Shown piece by piece: positions 52,480 through 61,442 of a stretch of DNA of 64,000 bases. The translations under genes and the position numbers were made by a program. The notes beneath the pieces are model-generated. The model was not told the origin of the DNA and made no database searches. It was given only the letters and a program-made list of their open reading frames with translations. This DNA is from an uncultured Butyricimonas sp. (GTDB taxonomy: Bacteria; Bacteroidota; Bacteroidia; Bacteroidales; Marinifilaceae), in contig CALUHX010000009.1 of the NCBI GenBank assembly GCA_944320555.1, positions 1 to 64,000 on the forward strand. Reading direction: 5' to 3'. Position 1 is the stretch's first letter. Each line of letters opens with the position of its first letter.

Positions 52480-53793
52480 ATGTCAATCGACCCCGGAAAA
52501 GTGAAAAAAGCGGTTTACGCCCGCATCGACTTCCCCCTCCCCGAATCCACATGGGAGGCCATCGACCATGCCTTTGGCGATTGCTGGAACAACGTCATCG
52601 GCATAGGCGGCGACATCTATTTCGACCAAATCTTCGATTTCGTCAACGGCCATCTCAAAAAGCGGCACATCCTTTTGCTTCCGGACAATCTCGCCCGTGT
52701 ACTCACAATCATGCTCGACCACATCGAAATGATTGGCGGTTTCCTCGACGACCCCCGTTGTCCTAACAATCCCGACAACGAGACCCGAAAGCAAAAAGAA
52801 GCCGACGAAATGACTGCCCGCATCCGCAAGGCCAGCGAGGCGGGAACGCGGGAGGTGGAGGAAATGCGGAAACATCCCTTGGCGGAAGAGGAAGTGCGGC
52901 GAGCCGTGGAAAAAGCACGGGAATCGCAACGGCTGTCCCGGAAGCTCACCCTCCTCACCGACTGCGACACCGACACCGTCTACCTCTCCGCTTGGCTCGC
53001 CAAGGACCACCCGAAGGAGTACGCCGCTATTGCCGCCGCCCTCGACCGCCACGGCGTGCGCCACGACCTTCTGCCCCACACCGCCGACTACTGGTGCCGC
53101 GACTACATGCCCGTCCAGTCGCGCCTCGACCGCTTCGTCGGCTACGTCTACCGCCCCGACTACCTCGACAACGCCCGCGATCGCCGCTATATCACCGACC
53201 CCGCCCCCGTCTGCCGCTCCCTCGGCATCGCGCCCGAGCCGCTTCCCCTCGTCCTCGACGGCGGCAACATCGTCAAATGCCCCGAGACCGTCATCATGAC
53301 GGAAAAAGTCTTCGCCGAGAACCCGGACCACACCCCGGCGCGAATCACCGCCATGCTCGAAAAGGCCTTCCAGGCGGAAATCCTCTACCTCCCCTGGGAC
53401 CCCGCCGAGCCTTACGGCCATGCCGACGGTGTCGTCCGCCACATTCGTGGCAACCGCGTCCTCTTCACCAACTACCGCGACTTCGACCCCGCCATCGCCG
53501 ACGAGATGCTCCGCCGCCTCTCCGCCCGCTTCCGGGTCATCGAGCTGCGCTACGACGTGCCCGAGCACCACCCCGACTCCTGGGCCTACATCAACTACCT
53601 CCAGACCTCCCGCGTCATCCTCCTCCCCGCCCTCGGCATCCCCGAGGACGCACAGGCGTTGGAGCAAATCCTCCGCCTTTTCCCCGACTACTCCGGCCGC
53701 GTCGAGCAAATCCCCCTCGCTTCCCTCGTCCGCCAAGGCGGCGCCCTCAACTGCCTCACCTGGAACATCCGCACCGCCCCCTTCGAATCATAA
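52480..53793 (+). CDS. agmatine deiminase/peptidyl-arginine deiminase family with N-terminal extension
   Basis: A 437-residue member of the guanidino-group-modifying superfamily. Active-site motifs: DYWCRDYMPVQ (Asp), LVLDGGNIV, EPYGHADGVV (His314) and GGALNCLTWN (catalytic Cys425). Typical agmatine deiminases are near 350-370 residues; here about 165 extra residues precede the core, including a charged coiled coil (KQKEADEMTARIRKASEAGT). The substrate may be agmatine or protein arginine. ATG 52480 follows an AAACACAACA leader; a longer open frame from 51787 in this register is a shadow of the previous gene. Confidence 0.8.
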   Translation: MSIDPGKVKKAVYARIDFPLPESTWEAIDHAFGDCWNNVIGIGGDIYFDQIFDFVNGHLKKRHILLLPDNLARVLTIMLDHIEMIGGFLDDPRCPNNPDNETRKQKEADEMTARIRKASEAGTREVEEMRKHPLAEEEVRRAVEKARESQRLSRKLTLLTDCDTDTVYLSAWLAKDHPKEYAAIAAALDRHGVRHDLLPHTADYWCRDYMPVQSRLDRFVGYVYRPDYLDNARDRRYITDPAPVCRSLGIAPEPLPLVLDGGNIVKCPETVIMTEKVFAENPDHTPARITAMLEKAFQAEILYLPWDPAEPYGHADGVVRHIRGNRVLFTNYRDFDPAIADEMLRRLSARFRVIELRYDVPEHHPDSWAYINYLQTSRVILLPALGIPEDAQALEQILRLFPDYSGRVEQIPLASLVRQGGALNCLTWNIRTAPFES

Positions 53794-53867
53794 AGCAATG
53801 CGACAACCAAACAATATTTATCTATGCTATTCTTCCGCCCGCTGCGACATATCCGCCCGCCTCTCGC

Positions 53868-54086
53868 TCATCCCATGACCCCCGTCTCGATTTCCTTCTC
53901 CAGGAAGTCGTAGACGTACAGGGGGCTTTGGAAATAAAGCCCCGTGCGGCTGTCCTTCAACTTGGCGAACGTGTCGGAGGTGTACAACGTCTCCAACGCC
54001 GTCTCCATGTCTATGTGGCGGCGTTCCATCAACAAAAGGACCAAATCCTTTGTCATGCACTCCATCATGTATTCTGTCCCTGTCAT
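53868..54086 (-). CDS. small DUF3791-like protein, third gene of the DUF3791/DUF3990 operon
   Basis: A 72-residue mostly helical protein (MTKDLVLLLMERRHIDMETA, then LETLYTSDTFAKL and SPLYVYDFLEKEI). It starts in a 4-base ATGA overlap with the end of the broken DUF3990 gene. Small proteins of this type commonly accompany DUF3990 and DUF3791. Function unknown; an antitoxin or accessory role is inferred from position. Confidence 0.6.
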   Translation of the reverse strand: MTGTEYMMECMTKDLVLLLMERRHIDMETALETLYTSDTFAKLKDSRTGLYFQSPLYVYDFLEKEIETGVMG

Positions 54087-54312
54087 ACTCTTTTCAACAA
54101 TTTAATGGCCCGCTCCGTCCCGAAGAAATATTGAAAAGTAATCCCTTTCATATACTTCAATCGATCCAAGAATGTGGCTAAGTCTATATTGTGTTCCATA
54201 TAATTACGTATCTGTAACCCTACCCGGTCGTTGGCTATCGGCCCATATACGATGTCGTAATCGACAGGTCGATTGTGTCGATGACGACCGTGGAGCCGTG
54301 GTACAGTCTCAT
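54083..54312 (-). pseudogene. DUF3990 (ADP-ribosyltransferase-like) gene with internal deletion
   Basis: The 5' end encodes MRLYHGSTVVIDTIDLS, the normal N-terminus of DUF3990 proteins (LYHGS). The frame then breaks and the C-terminus continues in another frame as DYDIVYGPIANDRVGLQIRN, YMEHNIDLATFLDRLKYMKG and ITFQYFFGTERAIKLLKRV plus stop. About 80 central residues are missing. The overlaps with both neighbours (ATGA at each end) are still intact. DUF3990, as I recall, belongs to the ADP-ribosyl clan. Confidence 0.8.
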
Positions 54313-54542
54313 GCGATGGCCCCTCCCTGGCGGCGGCAGTAGGCGGCCATGTCGTCCAGCACGTCCTCCATGCGCAGCGTGTGCGCTATCGAATAATGCT
54401 CGTCCAGAAACTTGATGGCCTTAAAACGGCGCAAATAGCGGAAAGCCTGGCTCTCCGTCAGATGTTTCGCCTTGGCGAACTCGGCTATCATCACAACAAT
54501 ATACTCCACCTTGTTTCGTGTATTCGTGTCCATTGTGCCCAT
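54309..54542 (-). CDS. DUF3791 family protein
   Basis: A 77-residue helical protein that fits DUF3791: NKVEYIVVMIAEFAKAKHLT, then ESQAFRYLRRFKAIKFLDEH, then the Y-x-x-x-H-T-x-x-x-x-x-x-x-D motif (YSIAHTLRMEDVLDDM). First gene of a three-gene operon in which every junction is an ATGA overlap. DUF3791 proteins accompany DUF3990 ADP-ribosyltransferase-like proteins in many gut bacteria; here the partner is broken. The start MDTNTRN four codons in is also possible. Confidence 0.8.
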   Translation of the reverse strand: MGTMDTNTRNKVEYIVVMIAEFAKAKHLTESQAFRYLRRFKAIKFLDEHYSIAHTLRMEDVLDDMAAYCRRQGGAIA

Positions 54543-54616
54543 TCTTTAATTGTCGCTCCACAAAGTTAACTATTTTCACCGATATTTCATCAAAGAATTG
54601 GTTTCCCTTCCGCGCC

Positions 54617-55747
54617 TCACGCCTTCAGTTCCCGTTTTAGCCATTCTTTCAAAATGGGGTCGGGGATGACCACTTGGCGTTTCTCGACCTCGATAAGCTC
54701 CTTCTTCTCCAACGCCCGCTTCACGGCGCTGACGTTGGCCGACGTGCCGAGCTGGTATTTCCGCAACACCTCCTGCGTGGTGAACTCGTCGCTCACCCCG
54801 TCCACGACGGCCCGCAGGAAATTCATCTGATACGTCGTCAGGCTCTCGGTCTGCTTCTCGAACAAGGGCGTGTTCTGGTCCACGATGTCCCGCCATGCGT
54901 TGTCGAAATCCCGCTCCGTCGCTTCGTCCTCCGTGTGCGTCCACACCAGCCACGCCAGCTGCTGCACGTACGAGGAATGGTTGTCTACCCGCTGGCAAAT
55001 CTTCTCCGCCAGCTCCCTTGACACGCGCTTCCCCGTGGCCTCGAAGCGGCTGCGGATATAGTCCACCCAGTCCGCCGTCCCGATTTTCTGCAAATAAATG
55101 GCGTCGCCGAACTTGTAGAACGGAAGGCTCTTCTTCTCGAAAAGCTCGTTCATCAAATGCTTCTTGCTGCCGAACAGGCAGTAGGACACCGACTCTTGGA
55201 GTTGCCACACGGAACGCAGCTTTTTCTGGAACGCTTTGGAGTCGGTGAACTCCGCGATTTGCTGAAACTCATCGACACACACCACGATGCGCCATCCCCG
55301 CTTCCGCGCGATTTTTTCCGGCAGTTGCAGAATCTCGTCCACCTCCTCCCGCTTGGGATTCATTTCGAGCGATATGGAAAAATCCGTCATCGGGTCGGGC
55401 CCCAGTGAAATCTTCGGGCTGACTCGCGAGAGAAACAGTTTGACGCTTTCCAGCCACTCCTCCGCCTTGGTCGAGGTCTGCTTCAAGACGGCCGAGGCGA
55501 ACGCGTCGCAGAAGTCGCGCTCGCTGCGGCACGAGAACGCGTCCATGTACACCACTCTCAACTTGTCGGACTGCGCCAGCCGACACACTTTCTGCACCAA
55601 CGAGGTCTTACCCCAACGCCGGGGGGAAATCAGAATCGTGTTCACGCCGTGCCGGAAATTCGTCAGCAGGCGTTTCGTTTCCGCCTCCCGGTCGGTGAAA
55701 TTCTCGCCGGACGCCGCCACGCCAAATGTAAAGGGTCTGTTTTCCAT
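54617..55747 (-). CDS. AAA family ATPase (ATPase_2-like, STAND-type)
   Basis: A 376-residue NTPase. The start FTFGVAASGENFTDREAETK is typical of this family in Bacteroidota; Walker A is ILISPRRWGKTSLVQ, Walker B is RIVVCVDEFQQIAEF, and a sensor-like SYCLFGSKKHLM follows. The last 90 residues form a winged-helix domain (TYQMNFLRAVVDGVSDEFTT, then VSAVKRALEKKELIEV). Such proteins may bind DNA or act as sensors; no partner effector is adjacent. It has its own promoter with direct repeats at 55792-55816. Confidence 0.85.
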   Translation of the reverse strand: MENRPFTFGVAASGENFTDREAETKRLLTNFRHGVNTILISPRRWGKTSLVQKVCRLAQSDKLRVVYMDAFSCRSERDFCDAFASAVLKQTSTKAEEWLESVKLFLSRVSPKISLGPDPMTDFSISLEMNPKREEVDEILQLPEKIARKRGWRIVVCVDEFQQIAEFTDSKAFQKKLRSVWQLQESVSYCLFGSKKHLMNELFEKKSLPFYKFGDAIYLQKIGTADWVDYIRSRFEATGKRVSRELAEKICQRVDNHSSYVQQLAWLVWTHTEDEATERDFDNAWRDIVDQNTPLFEKQTESLTTYQMNFLRAVVDGVSDEFTTQEVLRKYQLGTSANVSAVKRALEKKELIEVEKRQVVIPDPILKEWLKRELKA

Positions 55748-55770
55748 AGCCGATTGAAATTATCTTTCCA

Positions 55771-55816
55771 CAAAAATAAGTAATATCTTTGTTACTAACA
55801 AGACGCTTACTAACAA
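55771..55816 (-). promoter_or_regulatory. promoter with two 10-bp direct repeats upstream of the AAA ATPase
   Basis: Minus strand: TATTTTTG at 55771-55778, with TTG of the -33 element 20 bases upstream. TTGTTAGTAA occurs twice (55792-55801 and 55807-55816, plus-strand form TTACTAACAA), 15 bases apart, one copy covering the -33 element; a likely regulator site. Confidence 0.55.
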
Positions 55817-55858
55817 AGTTGTTACAAGGGAAAGGCTGCGCGCTTGCGCCTCGTCGTC

Positions 55859-56557
55859 CTACTCCGTCTTTGCCTCGGCGGCATCCTCTGCTGTGCCGTC
55901 TTTTGCCGCTGCGACTTCCACGAGGAAGTGAAGGCTTGGCGAGTATGCCGTGCCGTCGGCCCGCCCGAAAAAGAGGTAGACGTGGGCCGTCGGTCCCAAG
56001 TCCGTCCGCACCCGGAACGTCCCCGCAAGTTCGCCCCGCGTGCCGCTCGATTCCAACGCCCGGTACATCGATGGCATGAGGGAGGGGTAGACCACTCCCG
56101 CCAGCAGCCGGTCTGTCCCGGCGCACGTCTCCCACTCTTCCTCCGCCTCCCACGTCGCGCGGAACACCCCGTCGCCCGTCCGCTCCACGCGCAGCCCCGG
56201 CGGCAGCAGCAGGCTCCCCGCCGAGAACCGCAGCAGCTCCGGCTTCACCAGCTGCCCCTTGCCGTCGAAGCAGCCGTAATTCTCCGAGTAGAACAGATTG
56301 TGCGCCATCCGCCCCTTCTCCCGGGCGGCCACCCGCCAGATGTCCGCCGATATGCTTCGCTTGTAGTAGGCGTACAACCGTTGCAACAACTGGAACCTCG
56401 TCGTCGAGGCCTTTTGCTTCTCCGAGCGTTCCTTTTGCTTCCCGCTCGATTTGGGGGTCGGCGCCCGCCGCGCATAAGTCCGCCCGTTCCGCTGGTAGAA
56501 AACCATGTCCCCGATTTTTCCGGAAAAACCTTCCGCCAATCCTTTCTCTACTTTCAT
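55859..56557 (-). CDS. DUF6266-like protein
   Basis: A 232-residue protein whose start GLAEGFSGKIGDMVFYQRNG then RTYARRAPT fits the DUF6266 N-terminal motif. A lysine-rich helix (SGKQKERSEKQKASTTRFQL) and a C-terminal beta-rich part with GTDRLLAGVVYPS follow, then a low-complexity acidic tail (AAKDGTAEDAAEAKTE). Related in build to the gene at 49860-50498, which also occurs alone on the minus strand. Function unknown. Confidence 0.6.
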   Translation of the reverse strand: MKVEKGLAEGFSGKIGDMVFYQRNGRTYARRAPTPKSSGKQKERSEKQKASTTRFQLLQRLYAYYKRSISADIWRVAAREKGRMAHNLFYSENYGCFDGKGQLVKPELLRFSAGSLLLPPGLRVERTGDGVFRATWEAEEEWETCAGTDRLLAGVVYPSLMPSMYRALESSGTRGELAGTFRVRTDLGPTAHVYLFFGRADGTAYSPSLHFLVEVAAAKDGTAEDAAEAKTE

Positions 56558-56767
56558 GTTGTCCTCCTTTTACCGTTGTTCCACATATATCCCACACATC
56601 TCCCACCCTTCCCCGGAACAAAAATAAGGAAATTTCTTTTTTTCGCAATTTGTCAACGCTTGAACTCGGATGAAACTCGGAGAAAACTCGGAGATGAGTC
56701 GTAGTTAAGTCAGGCATGACTGGGATATGTGTGGGACATGTGGCGGAGGAAAATGGAGCGGCGGGGA

Positions 56768-56820
56768 AAAAGAAAGCGTCCGGGAGGCGGACGGCTGGCG
56801 CCGGGCCTCGGGGACGCTTT
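56768..56820 (-). terminator. terminator of the efflux operon
   Basis: AAAGCGTCC / GGACGCTTT stem (56773-56781 with 56812-56820), followed on the minus strand by CTTTTTCCCC, 25 bases after the last gene of the operon. The rest of 56558-56767 holds no gene. Confidence 0.75.
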
Positions 56821-56844
56821 CCTGCGATTGATGTTTTATATGAA

Positions 56845-57144
56845 TCAGTAAGTCTGGGTGATGTCCCAGACAAAGGCACGGATTCCGTTTTCCTTGTTCA
56901 CGTTGTCGAGCCGCTCGACGTACTTGAGGATGAGGGGCACCATGTCCTCCTCGACGACGGTGAGGGTGGCGGAGTTCATCTCGGGCCACGTGTGGGTGCC
57001 CATGCGGGGCTCGCCGCCGTTGGTGCCCGCCCCGTTGACGAGGGGCCATTGGGTGAAGCCCGTGACGCGGAGCTGGTCGAGCATATAGCCGACGCGCTCG
57101 GTGAGGGCCTGGTTGTATACGATCATTACTGCTTTTAGTGACAT
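56845..57144 (-). CDS. PG0541 family transporter-associated protein
   Basis: A 99-residue P-II-like ferredoxin-fold protein: MSLKAVMIVYNQALTERVGY, then GFTQWPLVNGAG and MGTHTWPEMNSATLTVVEED. This is the small protein found after the RND pump genes in Porphyromonas gingivalis (PG0538-PG0541) and other Bacteroidales, and the gene order here is the same. P-II-like proteins often sense metabolites or metals for a transporter; the ligand is not known. Last gene of the operon. Confidence 0.8.
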   Translation of the reverse strand: MSLKAVMIVYNQALTERVGYMLDQLRVTGFTQWPLVNGAGTNGGEPRMGTHTWPEMNSATLTVVEEDMVPLILKYVERLDNVNKENGIRAFVWDITQTY

Positions 57145-57170
57145 GTCTTGTTTGTGTTTTAGAGGGATTT

Positions 57171-57192
57171 GGGGCGTCCGCGGGGACGCCCC
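57171..57192 (-). other. GC-rich hairpin between the RND pump and PG0541-type genes
   Basis: GGGGCGTCC / GGACGCCCC with a 4-base loop and no T-run, so it may stabilise or process the operon RNA rather than end it. Confidence 0.5.
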
Positions 57193-57205
57193 GTCCCGGT
57201 TGTGG

Positions 57206-60200
57206 TTAATGTTTGGGTAATTCTTTCTCGGGGTCGAAGCCGTCCATGAATCTGAACTGCTTGGCGAGCTTCTTCTTCTTGTCGCGGCTGCCGCTGCGGT
57301 CCATGGAGGCGTAGACGGCGGGCACGATGATCATGGTGATGATGGTGGAGAACACCATGCCGCCGATGACGGCGATGCCCATGGGCCTCCATGTCTCGGA
57401 CCCCTCGCCGGTGCTCAACGCCATGGGCACCATGCCGAGGATGGTGGTCAGGGAGGTCATCAGCACGGGCCGCAGACGGGAGCGGGCGGCGCGGGCGATG
57501 GCCTCGTAGAGGTGGACGCCGCGCTCGCGGAGAAGGTTGATGAAGTCGATGAGCACGATGCCGTTCTTCGTGACGATGCCGACAAGGAGCACTCCCCCGA
57601 GGGCGGCCACGATGCTCAACGGAGTGTCGGTGAGCAGGAGGGCCAGCACGACGCCGGTGAAGGCGAAGGGGATGGAGAGCATGATGATGAACGGCATCTT
57701 GAACGACTCGAACTCGGCCGCCATGACGATGTAGACGAGCATGAGGGAGAGGAGCAACAGGGCGAAGAGCGAGGAGAAGGACTCCTGCTGGTCCTCGTAG
57801 TTTCCGCCGACGTAAAGGGTGACTCCCTGCGGTATCTCCTCGAGGTTGTCAATGATTTGCTGCGCTCCCTCGGCTATCTGGCCCATGGCCACTCCGGCGG
57901 CCGGGCTGATGGACACCTTGAGGATGCGCTGCTTGCTCTTGCGCTCGATGTTTGGCGGGGAGAAGTATTCCTTCACTTGGCCCAATTCCTTGAGGCGCAC
58001 TTTCTGTCCGTAGCCGTCGGTGATGATGAAGTTCTCGACGTCGGAGATGGAGGTGCGGTATTCCTCCTCGAGGCGGACGATGATGTCGTATTCCTCGCCG
58101 TCCTCCTTGAACTTGGTGTTGCGGCTGCCGTAGATGTAGTTGCGGACGTAGCTGCCGACGGTGGAGGTGGTGAGGGCGTGGCGGGCGAGCTTGTCCTGGT
58201 CGAGCACGATTTGGAGCTCGGCCTTGTCCTCGTCGCGGCTTATCTTGATGTCCTCGGCTCCGGGGATGTTGGCCGCCTGGCGGGCGATTTCCTGGGCGAG
58301 GTTGGTGGTGACGTCGAAGTCGTGTCCCATGATTTCGACATCAACGGTGTTGCTTCCCATGGAGCCCATGCCTCCGGTGCTGACGGTGTACTGGAGGATG
58401 TCGGGATAGCGTTTGAGGATGCCGCGGACTTGGTCGGCGATCTCGAAGACGCTGCGCGTGCGCTCCTCGAGGTCGACGGTGCGGAGCCGCATGTTGAGGA
58501 TGTTGTTGCCGGTGCTGTTCATCATGGAGGCCATGGAGGCTTCCTCCTCGCTACCGTAGGAGAGGTTGATGAGGCTGATTTCCGGCACCTCGGCCCGGAT
58601 GACGGAGTCTATGTCGAAGGCTATCTTCTTGGTGATTTCGACGCGTTGGCCGGACTGCATCTTGGCGTAGACGCTGAGGTAGTTCTGGTCGTTCTGCGGC
58701 ATGAAGTCGGTCTGGATGTTCCCGCTGAGGCTGCACGAGCCGATGAATAGGGCGAACATGCTGCAGATGGTGACGGTCTTGTGATGGAGCACCCAGCGGA
58801 TGAGTTTCTCGTAGGCGCCGTCGAGGCCGTCGAGCATGCGGTTGGTGAAGGTGTAGAAGCTGAACTTGCCGTCGGTCTTCACCGTCTGTATGCGGAGTAG
58901 CTGCGAGCTGAGCATGGGGGTCAGCGATATGGCCGTGACGGTGGAGGTGGTGATTGTGATGCAGACAATCCATCCCAGTTGCTTGAAGAGGATTCCGGTC
59001 ATCCCGGTGACGAGGGTCAAGGGGAAGAACACGGCGATGGTGACGAGCGTCGTCACGATGACGGAGAGCCACACCTCGTTGGTTCCGTAGATGGCGGCTT
59101 CCCTCGGGCGGCTTCCCCGGTCGATGTGCTTGGTGATGTTCTCGAGCACCACGATGGCGTCGTCCACCACCATGCCAATCGCAATGGAGAGGGAGGACAG
59201 CGAGATGACGTTGAGCGACTCGCCGGTGGCGAATAGGTAGATGAACGCCACAATCAACGATATGGGAATCGTGAGGGCGATGATGAAGGTGGCCCGCCAG
59301 CGCCCGAGGAAGAGGAACACGATGAGCACCACGAAGATGAGGGCGTACATCAAAGTCTCCTGAAGGTTGTCGACCGCTTTGACGATGAAGTCGGAGTTGT
59401 CGCTGATGATTTGGAACTGGATGTCGGTGGGCAGTTCCTTCTTTGCCAGTTCGAGTTCCGCTTTGGCTTCCTCGGCTACGGCTACGGCGTTGGCGTCGGT
59501 CTGCTTGGAGATGAGGAGGACGCCTCCGTTGCCGCGGTTGACGGTCTGCTCGAGGGTGATGTCCTTGATGGTGTCGCGGACGTTGGCCACGTCGCGGAGG
59601 AATACGGTCTTGCCGTCCTGTGTGCCGAGCACGATGTTCTTGATTTGGTCGCTCTCGTCGAACTCTCCCTCGACGCGGATGGTGTAGTCCATGTCGCCCA
59701 TCTTCACGTTGCCGGAGGAGATGTCGATGTTCTCGGCGGCGATGCGGTTGCCGATGTCGGTGAGGGAGAGGTTGTAGGCGTCAAGCTGGTTGGGGTCGAG
59801 TTCCACGTACACGACGCGCTCGGGCGCTCCCGCCACGGTGATGGAGGCGACGCCGTCGACGCGGTTGAGCCGGGTGACCACCTTGTCGTCGAGGATTTTG
59901 TTAAGGCCTGGGTAGGATTCCTTGGCCGTGACGGCGTAGATGAGGATGGGCATGGACGAGGTGCTGAACCGCATGATTGTCGGGCGGTCGATGTCGTCCG
60001 GAAGTCCGTCCATGGCCTTGTCCACGGCGTCGCGCACGTCATTGGACGCCTCGTCGAGGTTGGCTTCCCACTCGAACTCGAGGCTGATGACGGAGAGGTT
60101 GTCGTAGGAGGTGGATGTCAGCTCCTTCAGTTTGTCGACGGAGTTGAGCTGGTCCTCCAGGATTTTGGTGACGTTTTCCTCGATGTCCGAGGCGTTCGCC

Positions 60201-60358
60201 CCGGGGTAGGTTGCCATGACCGTGATGTACGGCGGGTCCATTTTGGGGTATTGGTCCACGGGCAACTGGAGATAGGAAGCCACACCGAGCACCATGATGG
60301 CGAGGAATACCATCAAGGTGGAGATGGGCTTGTTTACTGCGCTACTGTATATGCTCAT
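57206..60358 (-). CDS. RND efflux transporter permease (AcrB/HAE1 family)
   Basis: A 1050-residue inner-membrane proton-driven pump. It begins with a membrane segment (PISTLMVFLAIMVLGVASYL), QLPVDQYPKMDPPYITV and TYPGANASDIEENVTKILED. Membrane segment 4 carries the proton-relay Asp pair in SIAIGMVVDDAIVVLENI. The second repeat shows ALGGVLLVGIVTKNGIVLID. Both large periplasmic loops are present. It works with the MFP adaptor and TolC-like channel encoded just upstream. Confidence 0.95.
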   Translation of the reverse strand: MSIYSSAVNKPISTLMVFLAIMVLGVASYLQLPVDQYPKMDPPYITVMATYPGANASDIEENVTKILEDQLNSVDKLKELTSTSYDNLSVISLEFEWEANLDEASNDVRDAVDKAMDGLPDDIDRPTIMRFSTSSMPILIYAVTAKESYPGLNKILDDKVVTRLNRVDGVASITVAGAPERVVYVELDPNQLDAYNLSLTDIGNRIAAENIDISSGNVKMGDMDYTIRVEGEFDESDQIKNIVLGTQDGKTVFLRDVANVRDTIKDITLEQTVNRGNGGVLLISKQTDANAVAVAEEAKAELELAKKELPTDIQFQIISDNSDFIVKAVDNLQETLMYALIFVVLIVFLFLGRWRATFIIALTIPISLIVAFIYLFATGESLNVISLSSLSIAIGMVVDDAIVVLENITKHIDRGSRPREAAIYGTNEVWLSVIVTTLVTIAVFFPLTLVTGMTGILFKQLGWIVCITITTSTVTAISLTPMLSSQLLRIQTVKTDGKFSFYTFTNRMLDGLDGAYEKLIRWVLHHKTVTICSMFALFIGSCSLSGNIQTDFMPQNDQNYLSVYAKMQSGQRVEITKKIAFDIDSVIRAEVPEISLINLSYGSEEEASMASMMNSTGNNILNMRLRTVDLEERTRSVFEIADQVRGILKRYPDILQYTVSTGGMGSMGSNTVDVEIMGHDFDVTTNLAQEIARQAANIPGAEDIKISRDEDKAELQIVLDQDKLARHALTTSTVGSYVRNYIYGSRNTKFKEDGEEYDIIVRLEEEYRTSISDVENFIITDGYGQKVRLKELGQVKEYFSPPNIERKSKQRILKVSISPAAGVAMGQIAEGAQQIIDNLEEIPQGVTLYVGGNYEDQQESFSSLFALLLLSLMLVYIVMAAEFESFKMPFIIMLSIPFAFTGVVLALLLTDTPLSIVAALGGVLLVGIVTKNGIVLIDFINLLRERGVHLYEAIARAARSRLRPVLMTSLTTILGMVPMALSTGEGSETWRPMGIAVIGGMVFSTIITMIIVPAVYASMDRSGSRDKKKKLAKQFRFMDGFDPEKELPKH

Positions 60359-60378
60359 GATGTTGCGTTGTTACGTGA

Positions 60379-61419
60379 TTATTTCGTGATTTTGAGGGGC
60401 GAGCCGTCGATGAGCCGTCCTTGGCCGACGATGACTAACTGGGCCCCGGGTTTGATGTCGTCGCTGAAGACTTCCACTTTGTCGTCGAAGCGGCGGCCGA
60501 GGGTGACACCGACGCGTTTGGCGCGGCCGTTCTCGTTGAGGAAGAGGTAGCGGTCGTTGGCCCCTTGCAGCTTGAGCACGGCGATGGCGGGCACGACGAG
60601 GGTGCTCGTCTCTCCGATGAAGAAGTTGATGGTGCCGTACATGCCCGGGCGCAGCGCCTCGTCGTTGTTAGGGATTTTCACCTCGACGGTGAAGGTGCGG
60701 GAGGCGGGGTCGATGGTGGGGTAGACGATGCTGACCTTGCCCTCGAAGACGCGGTCAGGGTAGATGTTGCTTTTCAGCTCGACGCTCATGCCTTTCTTCA
60801 CGGAGAGGTAGTATTGCTCGGAGAGGTTGACGTAGGCTTTCAGCGGGTTGGTCTTCTGGATGGCGATGACGGAAGGCTTCGAGGCCCCTCCGACGGCGGC
60901 TCCGGTGTACAGCTCTTTGTCCTCGTAGTATTTCCCGGTGACGATGCCGTCGAACGGGGCGAGCATCTGGGTGTTCTCGCGGAGGAACTCGACGTTGGCC
61001 TTGGCCACCTCGTACTGGGTGACGGCGGCGTCGTAGTTTTGCTGGCTGATGCTACCGGTTTGTTTCAAGGCCACGGCCCGGTTGTATTCCGTTTCCAGGT
61101 TTTTCAGTTCGACTTCCGCCTGGATGAGGTTGGTGCGGTCCATTTCCACGAGGAGTTGCCCCTTCTTGATGCGGTCGCCGACCTCGACGTGGATTTTCTC
61201 GATGCGTCCCGCGGCGGAGGGGGCGTAGTAGACTTCCTCGTCGGCCTGGAGGTCGGCGGTGTAGTCGAGAGTGGTGGCGATGGATGTCGGTTCCAGGGTG
61301 AGCACTTTCACGGGGATGGCTTCTTCTGTTGTTTCTTGTGCAGCTTTGTTGTCTTTGCCGCCGGAGCAGCCGGCCAGCACGCTTAAAGCTATAGTCGAAA
61401 GGATGATGTTTCTGATCAT
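60379..61419 (-). CDS. RND efflux periplasmic adaptor (MFP) lipoprotein
   Basis: A 346-residue membrane fusion protein. SPII signal MIRNIILSTIALSVLAGC, then a lipoyl-like half motif (YYAPSAAGRIEKIHVEVGDR and IKKGQLLVEMD), a helical hairpin (LKNLETEYNRAVALKQTGSI) and beta-barrel domains ending in TLGRRFDDKVEVFSDDI. It links the RND pump to the TolC channel. The junctions in this operon are 20 and 23 bases, so co-expression is clear. Confidence 0.94.
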   Translation of the reverse strand: MIRNIILSTIALSVLAGCSGGKDNKAAQETTEEAIPVKVLTLEPTSIATTLDYTADLQADEEVYYAPSAAGRIEKIHVEVGDRIKKGQLLVEMDRTNLIQAEVELKNLETEYNRAVALKQTGSISQQNYDAAVTQYEVAKANVEFLRENTQMLAPFDGIVTGKYYEDKELYTGAAVGGASKPSVIAIQKTNPLKAYVNLSEQYYLSVKKGMSVELKSNIYPDRVFEGKVSIVYPTIDPASRTFTVEVKIPNNDEALRPGMYGTINFFIGETSTLVVPAIAVLKLQGANDRYLFLNENGRAKRVGVTLGRRFDDKVEVFSDDIKPGAQLVIVGQGRLIDGSPLKITK

Positions 61420-61442
61420 ACTTGTTTGATTTGTTTATGTGA

